Positions 44,944 through 56,500 of a DNA stretch of 64,000 bases are shown piece by piece (position 1 is the first letter of the stretch; every line of letters starts with the position of its first letter). This stretch comes from Labyrinthula sp. Ha (taxonomy: Eukaryota > Sar > Bigyra > Labyrinthulida > Labyrinthulaceae): NCBI GenBank assembly GCA_015227615.1, contig JAALGZ010000024.1, positions 434,001 through 498,000 of the forward strand, written 5' to 3'. The position numbers and the translations under genes were made by a program. The notes under the pieces are model-generated. The model made no database searches. It saw only the letters and a list, made by a program, of their open reading frames with translations, and was not told where the DNA came from.

Positions 44944-47900
44944 TAGAAAAAAATAAGTATGTTAGAAGTTATTATTTTTTAAACTTTTTAGGTTTGTTAT
45001 TTTTCCATATATAAAAAGTATATTTTGTTCAACCGAAAGATGTGGAAAAGAACGAGAGATTAAACTGCACTTCGAATGGATTTAAGACTTTTTTCTAATC
45101 ATTTTATACTAAAATATTGAAAGCTGTCAATGAACTCAAGTGAGGAAAAGACTGTAAAAATAATATAATTTGTGTAGTTTTGCATGAATTCAAATTCACA
45201 ACATGACCGTAATTGTCTTCAAAAACAGAATTAGTACAGTCTTACCATTCTTTCAAATTTTCATCCAACAGAAGAGCTAATCTCATAACATATCTTTATA
45301 ACAAAGCAAAGTGTTTAAATATATTTGAGTTATTTATATGGTAGTTTAGTTTATAATTTCGTTACAATATATAGTATGGTATTAAAGCAGATCTTAATAC
45401 TTAAAATACTTGAACATAGGAAAGAACATTCTTTGATAAAAAGTTTACAGTAAATAATCTTGATCAAGCATGGATATACTCTTAAGAGATTTAAGTAGGA
45501 TTCAAAATTTAGACTATATATATTAAAAAGAATGACTATTTTATAATTTACTCAATTTAAATATTCTCAAGGACACAATCTTTCCACTATAGTACAGAGA
45601 AAGGTTGATTCGAAATTCAGACAAGGAATTACAGATTATAATATGATTAACACTATAGCAAATATGTAACAAAAATTAGATGAATTAAATCCAAAAAATA
45701 AAATGTTAGTTAATTTTAGTCATTAATGCGTAATCTAAATTGGTTTCACTGCTAAATTCTATGGGGATATCAAATTGTCACTTACTTAATAGAAATATAC
45801 TCACAAAGCAAGATTAACAAATGGGTATACAAATCTTACGAAGTAACATATAATTCGGTATAACACAGATGATTATGGCAAGAAGAAATATGAATGAAAT
45901 TAAATGGTCGATAAATTGACAGAAAAAACTCTACTGGTGATAAGACAATGGTAGAAACACTTCGCAGGATTTTTTAGTTTTACCACTGAACAGCTGGAAA
46001 CTGTAGAGCTAAAGTATTTCTATTAAATGTGAAAAAATATAAAGTTTTTATAGTCAAAAAAAACTCGATTGAGCTAAAATAATTCAAACTCCAGCTTGCA
46101 TATGTTCATTGATTACAGTTTTCATTTGTAAATACCTTGCAAAATTCAAAGAATTTCTTCGATATACAATCCTTAGTCAAAGCACGCAATAACAGAAAAC
46201 CTAAACACCGCCCTTTGGTGCGAAGACCTACCGTCCATGACAAAGCAGTACCCCATTAAAACAAAATAAGAACAAAGTGGAAATGGACTCAAAGGACTCG
46301 TTCGATGTTCAAAGATTTAATGTTGGCAGCAACACAGTGCTGCATTAGTATACTTGCCCAACTAATGAAACAAAGCTGAGAAACAGAAAAATGACTCATA
46401 AACTTAAACCACCTCTTCTTCATTGATCAGTTAACCTAGTCACATAAATCTTTATTGAAATCTTTCTTATTCTGGGGTCAAAACTTTTCAAAATCTGATT
46501 GGATCTAAAGATATTAGCCAAATGATCAAATCAAAAATTCTTCATAGTCTTAATTTGGAACGAGTGGAATATCAATTTTAGAATACAAAGGGTTAACATT
46601 AAAGGGGCGGAATCTAGAAATTTGTATTTTGGCTTAGTCTTGAAGAGACGGGACTTAGGAGTTCATCAGAGACCATATAACCCTCATCAGAATAGCTCAC
46701 AGGAAGAATTAAAATGCCATGAAACAAAAGCGAGCGTATCCAAGCCCCTGTGAACTTTACAGACATTAACGAATATCCTAATCGAACTGTAGAAGAGTTG
46801 TTATTGAATTTCAGGGGTTCTTGAGAGGTATCTGTGCTTCAATACTTCAACTTCGTGATGACAGACCTCTTCAAGTAAAAAAATGGGGCTTATCACCTTT
46901 TGAAACTTAAAGAAAGTAGAAAAAAAAGAAATAAAATTAACATGCAAAACTTACCAGAACCATACGAGTTTGAAGTTTCTCTATTTCTTGTAGTCTTGAA
47001 GTCAATATAGAGTTAAATATTGCCAACTCAGAGTACTTTTTACTGTTTTGCGTTAATCTTACCTTGAAAACGAAGTTAGTCCTTTAGGAGATATTAGAAA
47101 AATTAAGCAAGAATTAACAGAAAATTAATTAAGGTTTAAAGACAACTTAGTTATTACAGATTTCAAGGTTGTAGCTGCTGATGTGACAATTCATCGCAAT
47201 TTTCCTGGAATATTTCCAAAAAGATTTACATTCATTTGTTTTTAAGAAAATCTTAAAAGACAAGTCTTTCAGCACTTATTTACCTCTTGCTGTTTTCCTA
47301 GCATCTAAACTTTCAACGATTCCAACAGAGGGAGGTGGATTGCGAGGTTGATATTCACCGCAATTTTGTCTCTAAAACTGTTTTCCGGCTCGTTAAACAT
47401 GAAAATCATCTTTCCCCCCTTCACATTTCTACACCAGTTTCTGGATAACTTTCCCTGTGCTTCACTTCTGAGTTGATAGGAATAGAAGTCCTCTTCGTCC
47501 ATCTAAGAATTAGCTTAGCCTACTGTGAGACTTCTAACGCTATCAATGTCCATTTGTTCAGAATTTGTAGTGTCCAACCCTGCCATATCTGGAGAGCTTT
47601 GATTGGTTACTCATAGTATTTTTTTTGTTTGGGCTTGTTCTTGTGTTTAGATAATCTTTGTGTTCTAGTTGCATAGTGTATGTTCTGAACTCAAAATCTT
47701 AGGGGAATTATGGTTTGCCATCATTCTAGCAATAGGATGCATATATTTCACATAATTTTCCTAGTGCTAATGTGAACGACTTAGCAGATGAAGTGCTGTT
47801 ACTAGGTTTGATTTTCAAGGACCAGGGAAGATATTACAGCACTACAATGTAATGCTTGAAAGCTACGAATTAGGAAAAGAGGTAGAACTCAAAGTATCAA

Positions 47901-48756
47901 AATATCAAAGAATTGTGCCATATGGCCAACAACTCAATGATACTCATAATATTAATAAAACTCACTTAAAGTTGCTGGTAAAAAGCTTAAACTTGCAAAA
48001 AAAATAATTTTAAAATCCTCAAAACTCGTTTGATATGTCATGATAATATCAAACTGCACCCCTATATCAAGTTCAAGATGATGTTTTCTTATTAGCGTTA
48101 GCTCTTATTGCGTTTTTCGTGTCGTAAGAATTAAAGTACATATTTGCGAACACGAAGAATTATCTGCTAATAAGCTCAAAACCACGTTTGAAAACATCAA
48201 ATGTATTTTTTTTGCTTATACTAACCGCTGTATCATATACACTGGTCCTTTGTAGCGATATGCCACTATGCCAAGAACTCATTCCGACTTATTCCAAGGT
48301 AATAGCACTTTCTAAAAGTGAAACACAGTGATCCCAATTAGAAACATAATACAAAAACAATCTCCCAAGCTAAGAAGTATCATTAAGTACTTCTACACAT
48401 ACTTGATAATTTCGTATAAAGAATTGGTGGCACATATAAATTCGTTCAATATCTCATATTTTATTTACTGCAATATATATATATATATATCAATACAACA
48501 ACTTCATACAGTAAACCTTTCATTTGAAAGTACACAAATAAATAAAATATTACAACATTACCAAGATATATGAGAAGTTTCAACTGCAAAATGAGAGCCC
48601 TTATCTTAAAACATAACACTTTCCAAATATAGTGACATATATAATTTATTTGATTCAGTTATTTGGTTTTTTATAATAATTACATTTACACAAAGATGTT
48701 TTGGATAATTAATTTATGTACTAAAATAACAAAAACAAAATAAAATAAATAAAATA
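44944..48756. other. gene-poor interval
   Basis: About 3.8 kb with no supported gene. The part 46150-47550 is less AT-rich and has short coding-like fragments (for example 47305-47502, minus strand), but I recognise no family, so it may hold an old mobile-element relic. The end is an A-rich leader before ATG 48757. Confidence 0.45.
48473..48490. repeat. (AT)n microsatellite
   Basis: An uninterrupted AT dinucleotide run about 270 bp upstream of the decayed ROC-COR gene. Confidence 0.7.
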
Positions 48757-51299
48757 ATGAATTCAAAGAATTCAATCAAACAACAATATGAAGAAAGAAA
48801 TGATAAAACACGCTTTGAAGTTGAATGGTATCTTAATTATCTAAATTATTCAAAGAAAAAAGTTAGATAAAATGGAGGAAGGTTCAATATGGAGATAGAA
48901 GAGTTTTTCAAAGGATTCCCATCAGATAAAGAAGTGTCCTTTACAAAGTATTCCATCTTCTTTTATCCTTATGTTAGATTTAGTAGTTTATCATTTTATA
49001 AGTTCAAATCTATATTTGTAAGATTTGTCCTTTGTTTTTCAAGTTTGAAAAAACTCGAGTATTAGGTTTTGTTTTCTTGACCTTAAGTTCAAAAAATGTA
49101 ACTTCTGTGATGAAAACTTTCAAAACTTTCTACAAGTTAAAAACTTGAAACTAATTTCTTTGGTGTAAATATTGTTTGTATGTTTAGTTTAGGCTTTCTT
49201 TGTGTAATATTCCTGAAGTGGGTTCTTTTCAGTTTCTTGAAATTAACCAGTATAAAAGATATAGAGTAAAAGTATTTCATAGTATTATTTTTACTATATA
49301 AAAACTACATCAGTTCAAAAGATATATCAAATATATTTAAAGGTTTATCTTTTAATAAAACAATTTTAATAATAGAGTATCTCTTATTAAAATATTGAGT
49401 TCTTAGTATTTATGAAGATATTCAAGATAAAGATACTCTTTCAACTATTAAAAACTTCTTGAAAACTAATCAAAGAATAAAGAGTTTAACATATGACTGT
49501 TTGAGAGGATACAAAAAGCTGTCAGAAGAAGATATTATTGAGTTACAAGAAATAGTTGATTCAAATCCTTCTATTATTGGTCTTAGAGTTTATGATACTT
49601 TTATTGAACCTAAAGGAAAAACTAAAGTGTTGAAAAAAGTTGTTCATTCTGCTTTGCAAAATCAATATGAAAAAGAAGAGGAATTAAAAGAAGTTCCAGT
49701 TATTCTTATGGGTATTTTATTTAGTTTAGTTTTATTTTTTAGGTGATGGAACAACTGGAAAAAATTCTTTTTTAAGAAACTTATCTGGAAAAATTTTTCA
49801 AAAAGAAACACAATCTACTTTAGTTTTGGAAGATTATCAAATATTTCAAGTTAGTGGAAGAAAGTTTAAACCAATTACAAAATATGATCTTAGTATTCAA
49901 AGAGTTAGAAATATGATAACTTGTAAATATTTTATTCAAGATGAAGTTCAAAAAAAGTCAAAATATAACTTAAATTTCGAAGATGAGTTGATTACAAGAA
50001 CTATAAGAGAGAAAAGTTTTGTTGAACAATATACAACAGATCTTTCTTCAGGTTTCAGAACTTATCATACTTTTTTACGTGTTTATGATTTTGGTGGACA
50101 AGAAGTTTTTTTCTTCAGTTCATCATATTTTTATGAATAAAAAAGCTATATATTTGATTGTTTTTAAAATGACAAAGTTAAAAGAAAAAGATTTATTTAG
50201 ACTAAAATTTTGGTGTGAATTATTTTAAGAAATACTCCAAAAGCACCTGTTTTATTTATTGGAACTTTTTTTAAAACTTTCTTAAAGAAAAACAAAGCAC
50301 TTGGGAATATAAACAATGCAATTAAATACTTTCTGTCTAATCTTTCTGGGATATTAACTATTATTGAAGATAAGGAAACAATTTTCTTTCCTGTTCAAAA
50401 TGCTGTAGATTCTTATATGAGTCGTGAGTATGCAATCAAAAAGAAGTTAATTAGCATACGCGAGTATAATTCAAAGTTTTATGGCTCATTAAATCCACGT
50501 ATACGGATCAAATCTGCTTATGTATTATTTTTGGATAATTGTCGTGAAGAATCAAGTTATATGACAGTTCAAGAGTTTAAACTAAAAGCTAAAAAATGTA
50601 ACTTTCCTGATGAAGAAATGGAAGAAATGTTAGAAATATATTCTAAAGAAGGAATTATTTCTTATTTCAAAAATATAAATTTATCTGAAAGTGATAATTT
50701 TATATTTTTTACACTTTCTTTTTTAGCTCAAGCTTTGGGAAGTTTTATTCGTGATGAAAGTTTTCATGAACTTTCTTTTAGAACAAATAAAAAAATATTT
50801 TCAAATTATAGAAAATATATTGATTTTGGAATAATAAGAAAAGACTTATTTAAAGTTTTATTAAAAGAGTACAAAAAAAGAAAGAGAATACGTTTTAAAC
50901 TTAGCTTTACATAGTTTGGTTTTATTTGGAAATCCAAGAGAAATAAATGCTTTTATTGTTCCAGAATTACTTCCTGAAGTAAAAGATTCAAAATTAAAAA
51001 TATCTTTGACTCCTGATTTAGTGTGGAAAACAGATAATTCAATTACAAAAGAAAAGTTTCTGAAAATTGTTCTTGTGTTCCTCAAAAAAGAAAGGCTTCA
51101 AGACTCATATTTATACAAGTTCTTTTGTAGAATAATTTTTGGTCCTGATGAAATACTTGATATATTTCTAATAAACGAAAAAGAACTTGGTTTTAGATTT
51201 ATTGGCAAAACAAAAACTAGTTTTTTTGTATGTTTTATTCAGCGGTTGGTTGAAGAAGGAAATATGAGTGAACAAGAGGTAGAAGAAATTTTTACCTAA
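48757..51299 (+). pseudogene. decayed LRR-ROC-COR (Roco-type) GTPase
   Basis: ATG 48757 follows a leader like those of intact genes, but the first 600 bp are broken and show only LRR-like shadows. From about 49459 the frame is good: a 31-nt intron (49712-49742) splits the P-loop GDGTTGKN (the usual Ser/Thr after GK is Asn). The ROC G3 motif DFGGQE, NKKAIYLIVF and the G4-region APVLFIGTF follow, then a COR-like domain (EGIISYFKN, LAQALGSFIRDE, LVLFGNPREINAF) to TAA 51297-51299. Three frameshifts fall in homopolymers: T7 at 50106-50112, T4 at 50223-50226 (which restores the first frame) and A7 at 50873-50879. Roco proteins are cytosolic signalling GTPases. No kinase domain follows. Pseudogene is favoured; homopolymer errors in the assembly remain possible. 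Confidence 0.68.
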
Positions 51300-52509
51300 G
51301 AAGCAGTATTTTGGAGGAATTTTTGTTCCTTAAGAGTCCAAGAAAACCTTGCTTTCAAAGAGTACGATAGATATTTTATCAGATGTAAAATATTTGAACT
51401 AATTTTAATGGTTAATTGTTTTTTTCAGAGTTTTAGAATAATTCCACTAGCTTTATTATTCAAAGATGAGAATATCTAGTTTTCAGTAATATAAACCAGA
51501 AGAATTTTTTTATTCACCACTTATAAATCCTGGAGTTTTAATTTGTTTTTTTCTACCTCGCACAAAGATGATGTCTTTGGAAACAATTTCTTAACAAATT
51601 GATTTTTATACTTTCTTATTTGTCAACTAGGCGACTCAACTAACGCTATTCTCACCTTTATGACTCTGTTAGCTGAGTTTTTTATATGCTTGTACTTCTA
51701 ATATTGTGTCTTGTCTTACTTTATAGTCGTTTTTCTTAGTTTTAGATATTAGACAGAGTGGCGCATTACCATAGGGATAGTTGTTACTTATAAGAGATGT
51801 AGTTGTTATTCTCCGGTATAGAATAACTTCCTTATGGCCAGTAATTCTATATTTCTCTCTATTTATGAGTTTTCTATATCGTTCGTCTGTACTCTTGATT
51901 AATCGTATTAACCCTTAATATATGTAAGTGATTACGGACTATGTCAACGGCCAAGAGCAGTGAATTTCATATAACGTAGTATTATTAGTTCAAATAGCAC
52001 TACTAGATGGAAATTGAGAATCTAGCAATAGTTTTTTTCAAGGGGCCCCAGGGAACTAGGAATTACCGAGACCTCTTTAAGGAATCATAGTATAATCGAT
52101 AAGGGACTCGAAAATATTTTTAGCGCTGAAAATCTCGTATTCTTCGTTATAAATTTTCCCAAAAAATAGAATGTCGAGGAAAAAAACAATAATTTTTGTA
52201 AGAAAAAATGTCTAGAGATGCTCAATACGAGGAGAAACTTCTAGAATTAAAAAAAAAGTTTTTTCTCTATTTTAGCGTATACTTTATTTAGTGAAGACCT
52301 TGTTTAAGCAGAAACTTTGAAATTAAGTGTTTATCAAAGCGTGGGGTTTACATTAAGTACCAATGTGACAGCATTGTCTAGAAGAAAGATCTAACTTAAA
52401 ATATATTATTTAGTAATTTAAATAGTAATAAAGTCCTGTACAGAAACTCTATCATTGGAGAGAATAACTCAATTTGTAAACCACAAATCAGCTTCTTCAA
52501 TTTTTGACC

Positions 52510-52790
52510 GAAACCTAACGTCAACACCCCAAAGTACACATTCTTCTTGAAGTTTTCTTCGGTCATTTTGGTTTTTCCATGATGATGCTGACCACTGTGA
52601 CTGAAATAATGTTCCGAAGATGCACTACTAGCTTGGTCTGATAAAACTTCGCGTGCTTTGGATGCTAAGCCTGGAAACTACTTTTCATTTGACCTCAACC
52701 ACTTAGACTGATCTTCTTCACTTTGATCGTAAATTGACATTTTTTCTAATGTTTTCAACCTCTCATCTGACATATTTTCAACTTTCTCCT
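52510..52790 (-). pseudogene. hAT transposase dimerisation-domain relic
   Basis: On the minus strand an ATG at 52773 begins a stretch with LRSNEK, a TAG (52678-52680), then FPGLASKAREVLSDQASSASSEHYFSHSG. This matches the hAT C-terminal dimerisation signature (W...FP.L...A...L....SSA.SER.FS..G), with Arg replaced by His. KTKMTEENFKKN follows where helix residues are expected. No terminal repeats were found. It differs from the 61.5-63.7 kb hAT element, so it is a separate family. Confidence 0.6.
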
Positions 52791-53506
52791 TTGGAGGTTT
52801 CCTATATAATGAAGTCAACAGATGATTGCGTGATTCGAACCTAGTATTAACAACAGTACTACTATTAATCTTAACGATCGATTCCGCTATTAACTAGTTC
52901 TTCTACCTCGGAGGCATTCTTCTCTCTTATCTTTTATTTGTCGTGTTCCTTTTCATTTCACATGTTCAATCTAAATATATCCTATTCTTGGTAGGGTCAA
53001 AATAATTATGTAAAACAACCCATACATATAAATATTACTAACCTAAATCTTATTCATTTGTTTTTTGAGAGTATTTTACGTTTCCTGTGTCAGGAAGTAA
53101 CAAAAATATAGTGCTACCAAAAAGTAAAAAAAAATCTCAAATGAGTTCAACTTTAAGTTGAATAAAATAAGTAAAACTGACAATATATCTCTTCAAAACG
53201 ATATTAACTAAGCTTTCTGAGCACAAATCAGAAACATTTAACTTTTATAAGCAGATAAATATAAAATTGGATTTAGTTATCTTTGAATACAATATAGTAA
53301 AAAATATGTTAAGAGTTGAATCAAATAAATATTACCATTAGAAACAAAGTTTTATTTTACTTTAGATGATACAAGTAACGTCTAGTGAATCAAAATCCTA
53401 ACTTAATTAACTTGTGTAAATAAAAATTTCACTTTTTCGACAAAATACCCACAATAATAACTCTAATATGAGCTTTTTTCTAAGTCAAAATATAGATAGT
53501 CTTTAA

Positions 53507-53525
53507 ATATATATATATATATATA
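53507..53525. repeat. (AT)n microsatellite
   Basis: An uninterrupted AT dinucleotide run in a gene-poor interval. Confidence 0.7.
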
Positions 53526-56500
53526 GTAATATATCTGCCGAACAAATTAGGTTTTGATCAGTTTAGCATGTATATAAGTTAGGAAAAACCCGGATTCTTA
53601 TATAGAAACTTGAATTATAATGATGTACATATTTCTATAAATAAAAGTAATAAAAATTCAGCGCTTATCTGTCCCTGTTTTAAAACGCTCTCGACTGGTT
53701 TTATATTAGACCAATTCCATATTTCGAGTTACTTGATCAGATAGAAATTCAATTCCGACTACTCTAAAGTTGAGCTTGAAACCAAGTTAAACTAGACCAA
53801 ATAACTATTTCCGAGATTAGAAGAGGACTTTTTTCGTAAAAATCTAAAAGTAAACTTTAATAACACACACCTTCAGTCAGAAAAAGTCTTCAGAGTCATC
53901 CATTATATTGTTTTAACAACTTAAAAAAATAGACATTAAAGATTGCCCCTTTTTAGAGTTACTGAGATCTTTGAAATATGGTATGTTCATGGAAACTATA
54001 TATAGAACAATTCTGTTCTCAACTAAGCTTTTCTACATTTAAACTCGTCTTTTTACTTGTGAGATTTGCAAAGGTTGTGGACTATATTTGCTGGAGAAGT
54101 TACCCGGGTTAAAATTGAGAGAAATAATATCTTACCACAATATCCACATTTCTTCGAGAAAATATTAAAATTTATTTCAAGAAATATTTTAAAAGTTACA
54201 GGTCTTGTTTTTTTTAATTCTTGAGGGCTCCATAGTAGAGAAATTTAAAGGATCATAGCCAAACTGGGATATTTCGTATTTCCACATATGCATATTCTTA
54301 ATATTGAGTTTTTCTGAGTAAAATTTACCTCAATTATAGAATTAACTAAAGTATAACGGTTTTGCGAAATATCCCTAAAACTCAGTTCTTAGAAAATTTA
54401 TAGTACCTTAAATAACTAAGATAATTCTTAGAGCTATTTTCTATGATGCTATGTTTGAATATATGTTTTTAAAGATCAGAAAATTTCATGAGAACAGCCG
54501 TATAGTTAACCTTTTCTGGATATTAAGGTATTGATACATGTCAATTACTTGAAGAAAGTTGGTGGTTATTTTTCTTGTTAATTTATAATACTTAGTGGGT
54601 GACAAAATTATGTTTAAGATAGGTTTTGCGAGAAAAAAATAAAAATAATTGTGTGTTATTTTGGACAAAGATATTCTTCATGATATATAATGCTTTATCA
54701 TTATATATTTGTATTCTTGAAAGCGCTAAATTTGTTTTCAAAAATATCTGAGGTCTTACAAAAACTTGAGAAGATATTTTAGAATATTTAACGATTTTGT
54801 TTTATTGAGAAAAGTTGTTTATATAGTCGTTCAAATCATTTAATAACCGAAGAAAAGAACTATATTCCTTAAAAATTTTATAGATAAAACATATATACCA
54901 CAATTTACAGATTAAAGAAATACTGCAACTTAATTTGGGGTTGTATTTTAGTTGGTGCAAATTGTATGTGTGCCATAATTTGGTAGTATTAGTTTTCCTA
55001 CATGAAATAAACTGTTAAAAATCCACTATTATACTATATAGCTATAAATCTATTTAAAATGACTTTAGAAAATTAGTTCTATTCTTCATATATAGATTAA
55101 TTTGCTGAGGAACCAACTTTAAAATTATTTGGTAATTCATGAAAAATAGAGTTTAAACTCAAAATAATTGGATAAAAAATATTCTTAGAGTGATCCGATA
55201 TAAAAAGTTAAAAACAAGCCATGATATATACGTTTCAGTACATAAGTTCTGTACGTCGCAATAGAACTTTAAACAAAAAATTGGCGATATACATAAGAAA
55301 TAATGATATTGCTTGAAAATGATCGATATTCTTGAAAAAAGAAAATATTAACTTTAACCACAGTATAAATTGCTAGAATTAAACATAAAATTATAGTATA
55401 TTAGCTAAATCTTAGAGTATATTAGTGTATTAATAGCGTAAACTCACGGCCCAGTTAATGATAAAACCAACTTCATTTGATCAAATGTTAATAGTCAAAA
55501 TTTTGCTGAATTTTTGTGCTTTAATACTTATATGAGTCAAAATAAACTTAATAAAGAGACATATTATTTCCTATTAACAGCCAGAAATAAAGATATTTGC
55601 ATAGTGGTATGATTAAGGTTTATTTAAAACAATTTGACGTGGGGATACTGGATTTTTCTTTTGATGATGACTTGGGACATCAAAATTCCTGAGTTTAATT
55701 TAAAGGAAAATCCCTTAAATCAAATCAGAAAATCATTGACACGAGCGTTCGTGGGCATTGAGCTGAGTGCATAGTACCTGGAAAGCATGGAACTGTCCAA
55801 TAGTACGTGAAAAGACGTGAAAGCCTTGAATTTCCCGAGGATTTATAAAAAATACAGTCAGTGCTGGATGGGTTGGGAAACGAAAAAATATTTTGGAAAA
55901 ATGAGAAGCCTTTCTGGGAACCTAATATCAACCAGGACCATTGAAATAATTTTAAATGGTTCCTAATATTCTTAAAATATTGGAGATTTTGAAATTTCAA
56001 GGTAATAATTCGAATTCAAATAGGAAAACCGCGGTACTTTTGAAAACACAGGAAACGTTTAAGACCATGCAAAATCATTTAAAAGGGCGATATCAAAAAT
56101 GTATACGCGGTTAAACAATGAGAGATGGTAGGTTACTGCTGAAAAAATGGCTATTACCCTTTGTAAACTTTTGTACATAGAAGCTAAAGACCTAACTAGT
56201 TATTACAAGTATCTTTCATTGCAAGTAGTAACAAGTTCAGGCACTAAAATATTACAGATAATACTTTATCCTGTATTTTACTGGTTGACTACAAAATTTA
56301 TTAACTTATAGTCTGAAGACAGACAGAAAGAAATAATAATTTTTATAAATTTATTTAAATCCTCTTCTTTCAGAAAATACAGAAGTTGTACTTAATCTAG
56401 AATTAATTATTGCAATTACGAATGGAATTAACAGAAAAATATATTTTTTGCTTATTCTTATGCCCTCTGAAAATGAAAAAATTGAATCGATAAGAAGGTT

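Noticed and set aside
52825-52860. GATTCGAACC, resembling a tRNA T-loop on the minus strand
   Set aside because: The flanking five-base stems do not pair, and no acceptor or anticodon arms could be drawn.
55725-56000. 91-codon minus-strand ORF in a slightly GC-richer patch
   Set aside because: No family signature; it reads like a repeat-derived chance frame.
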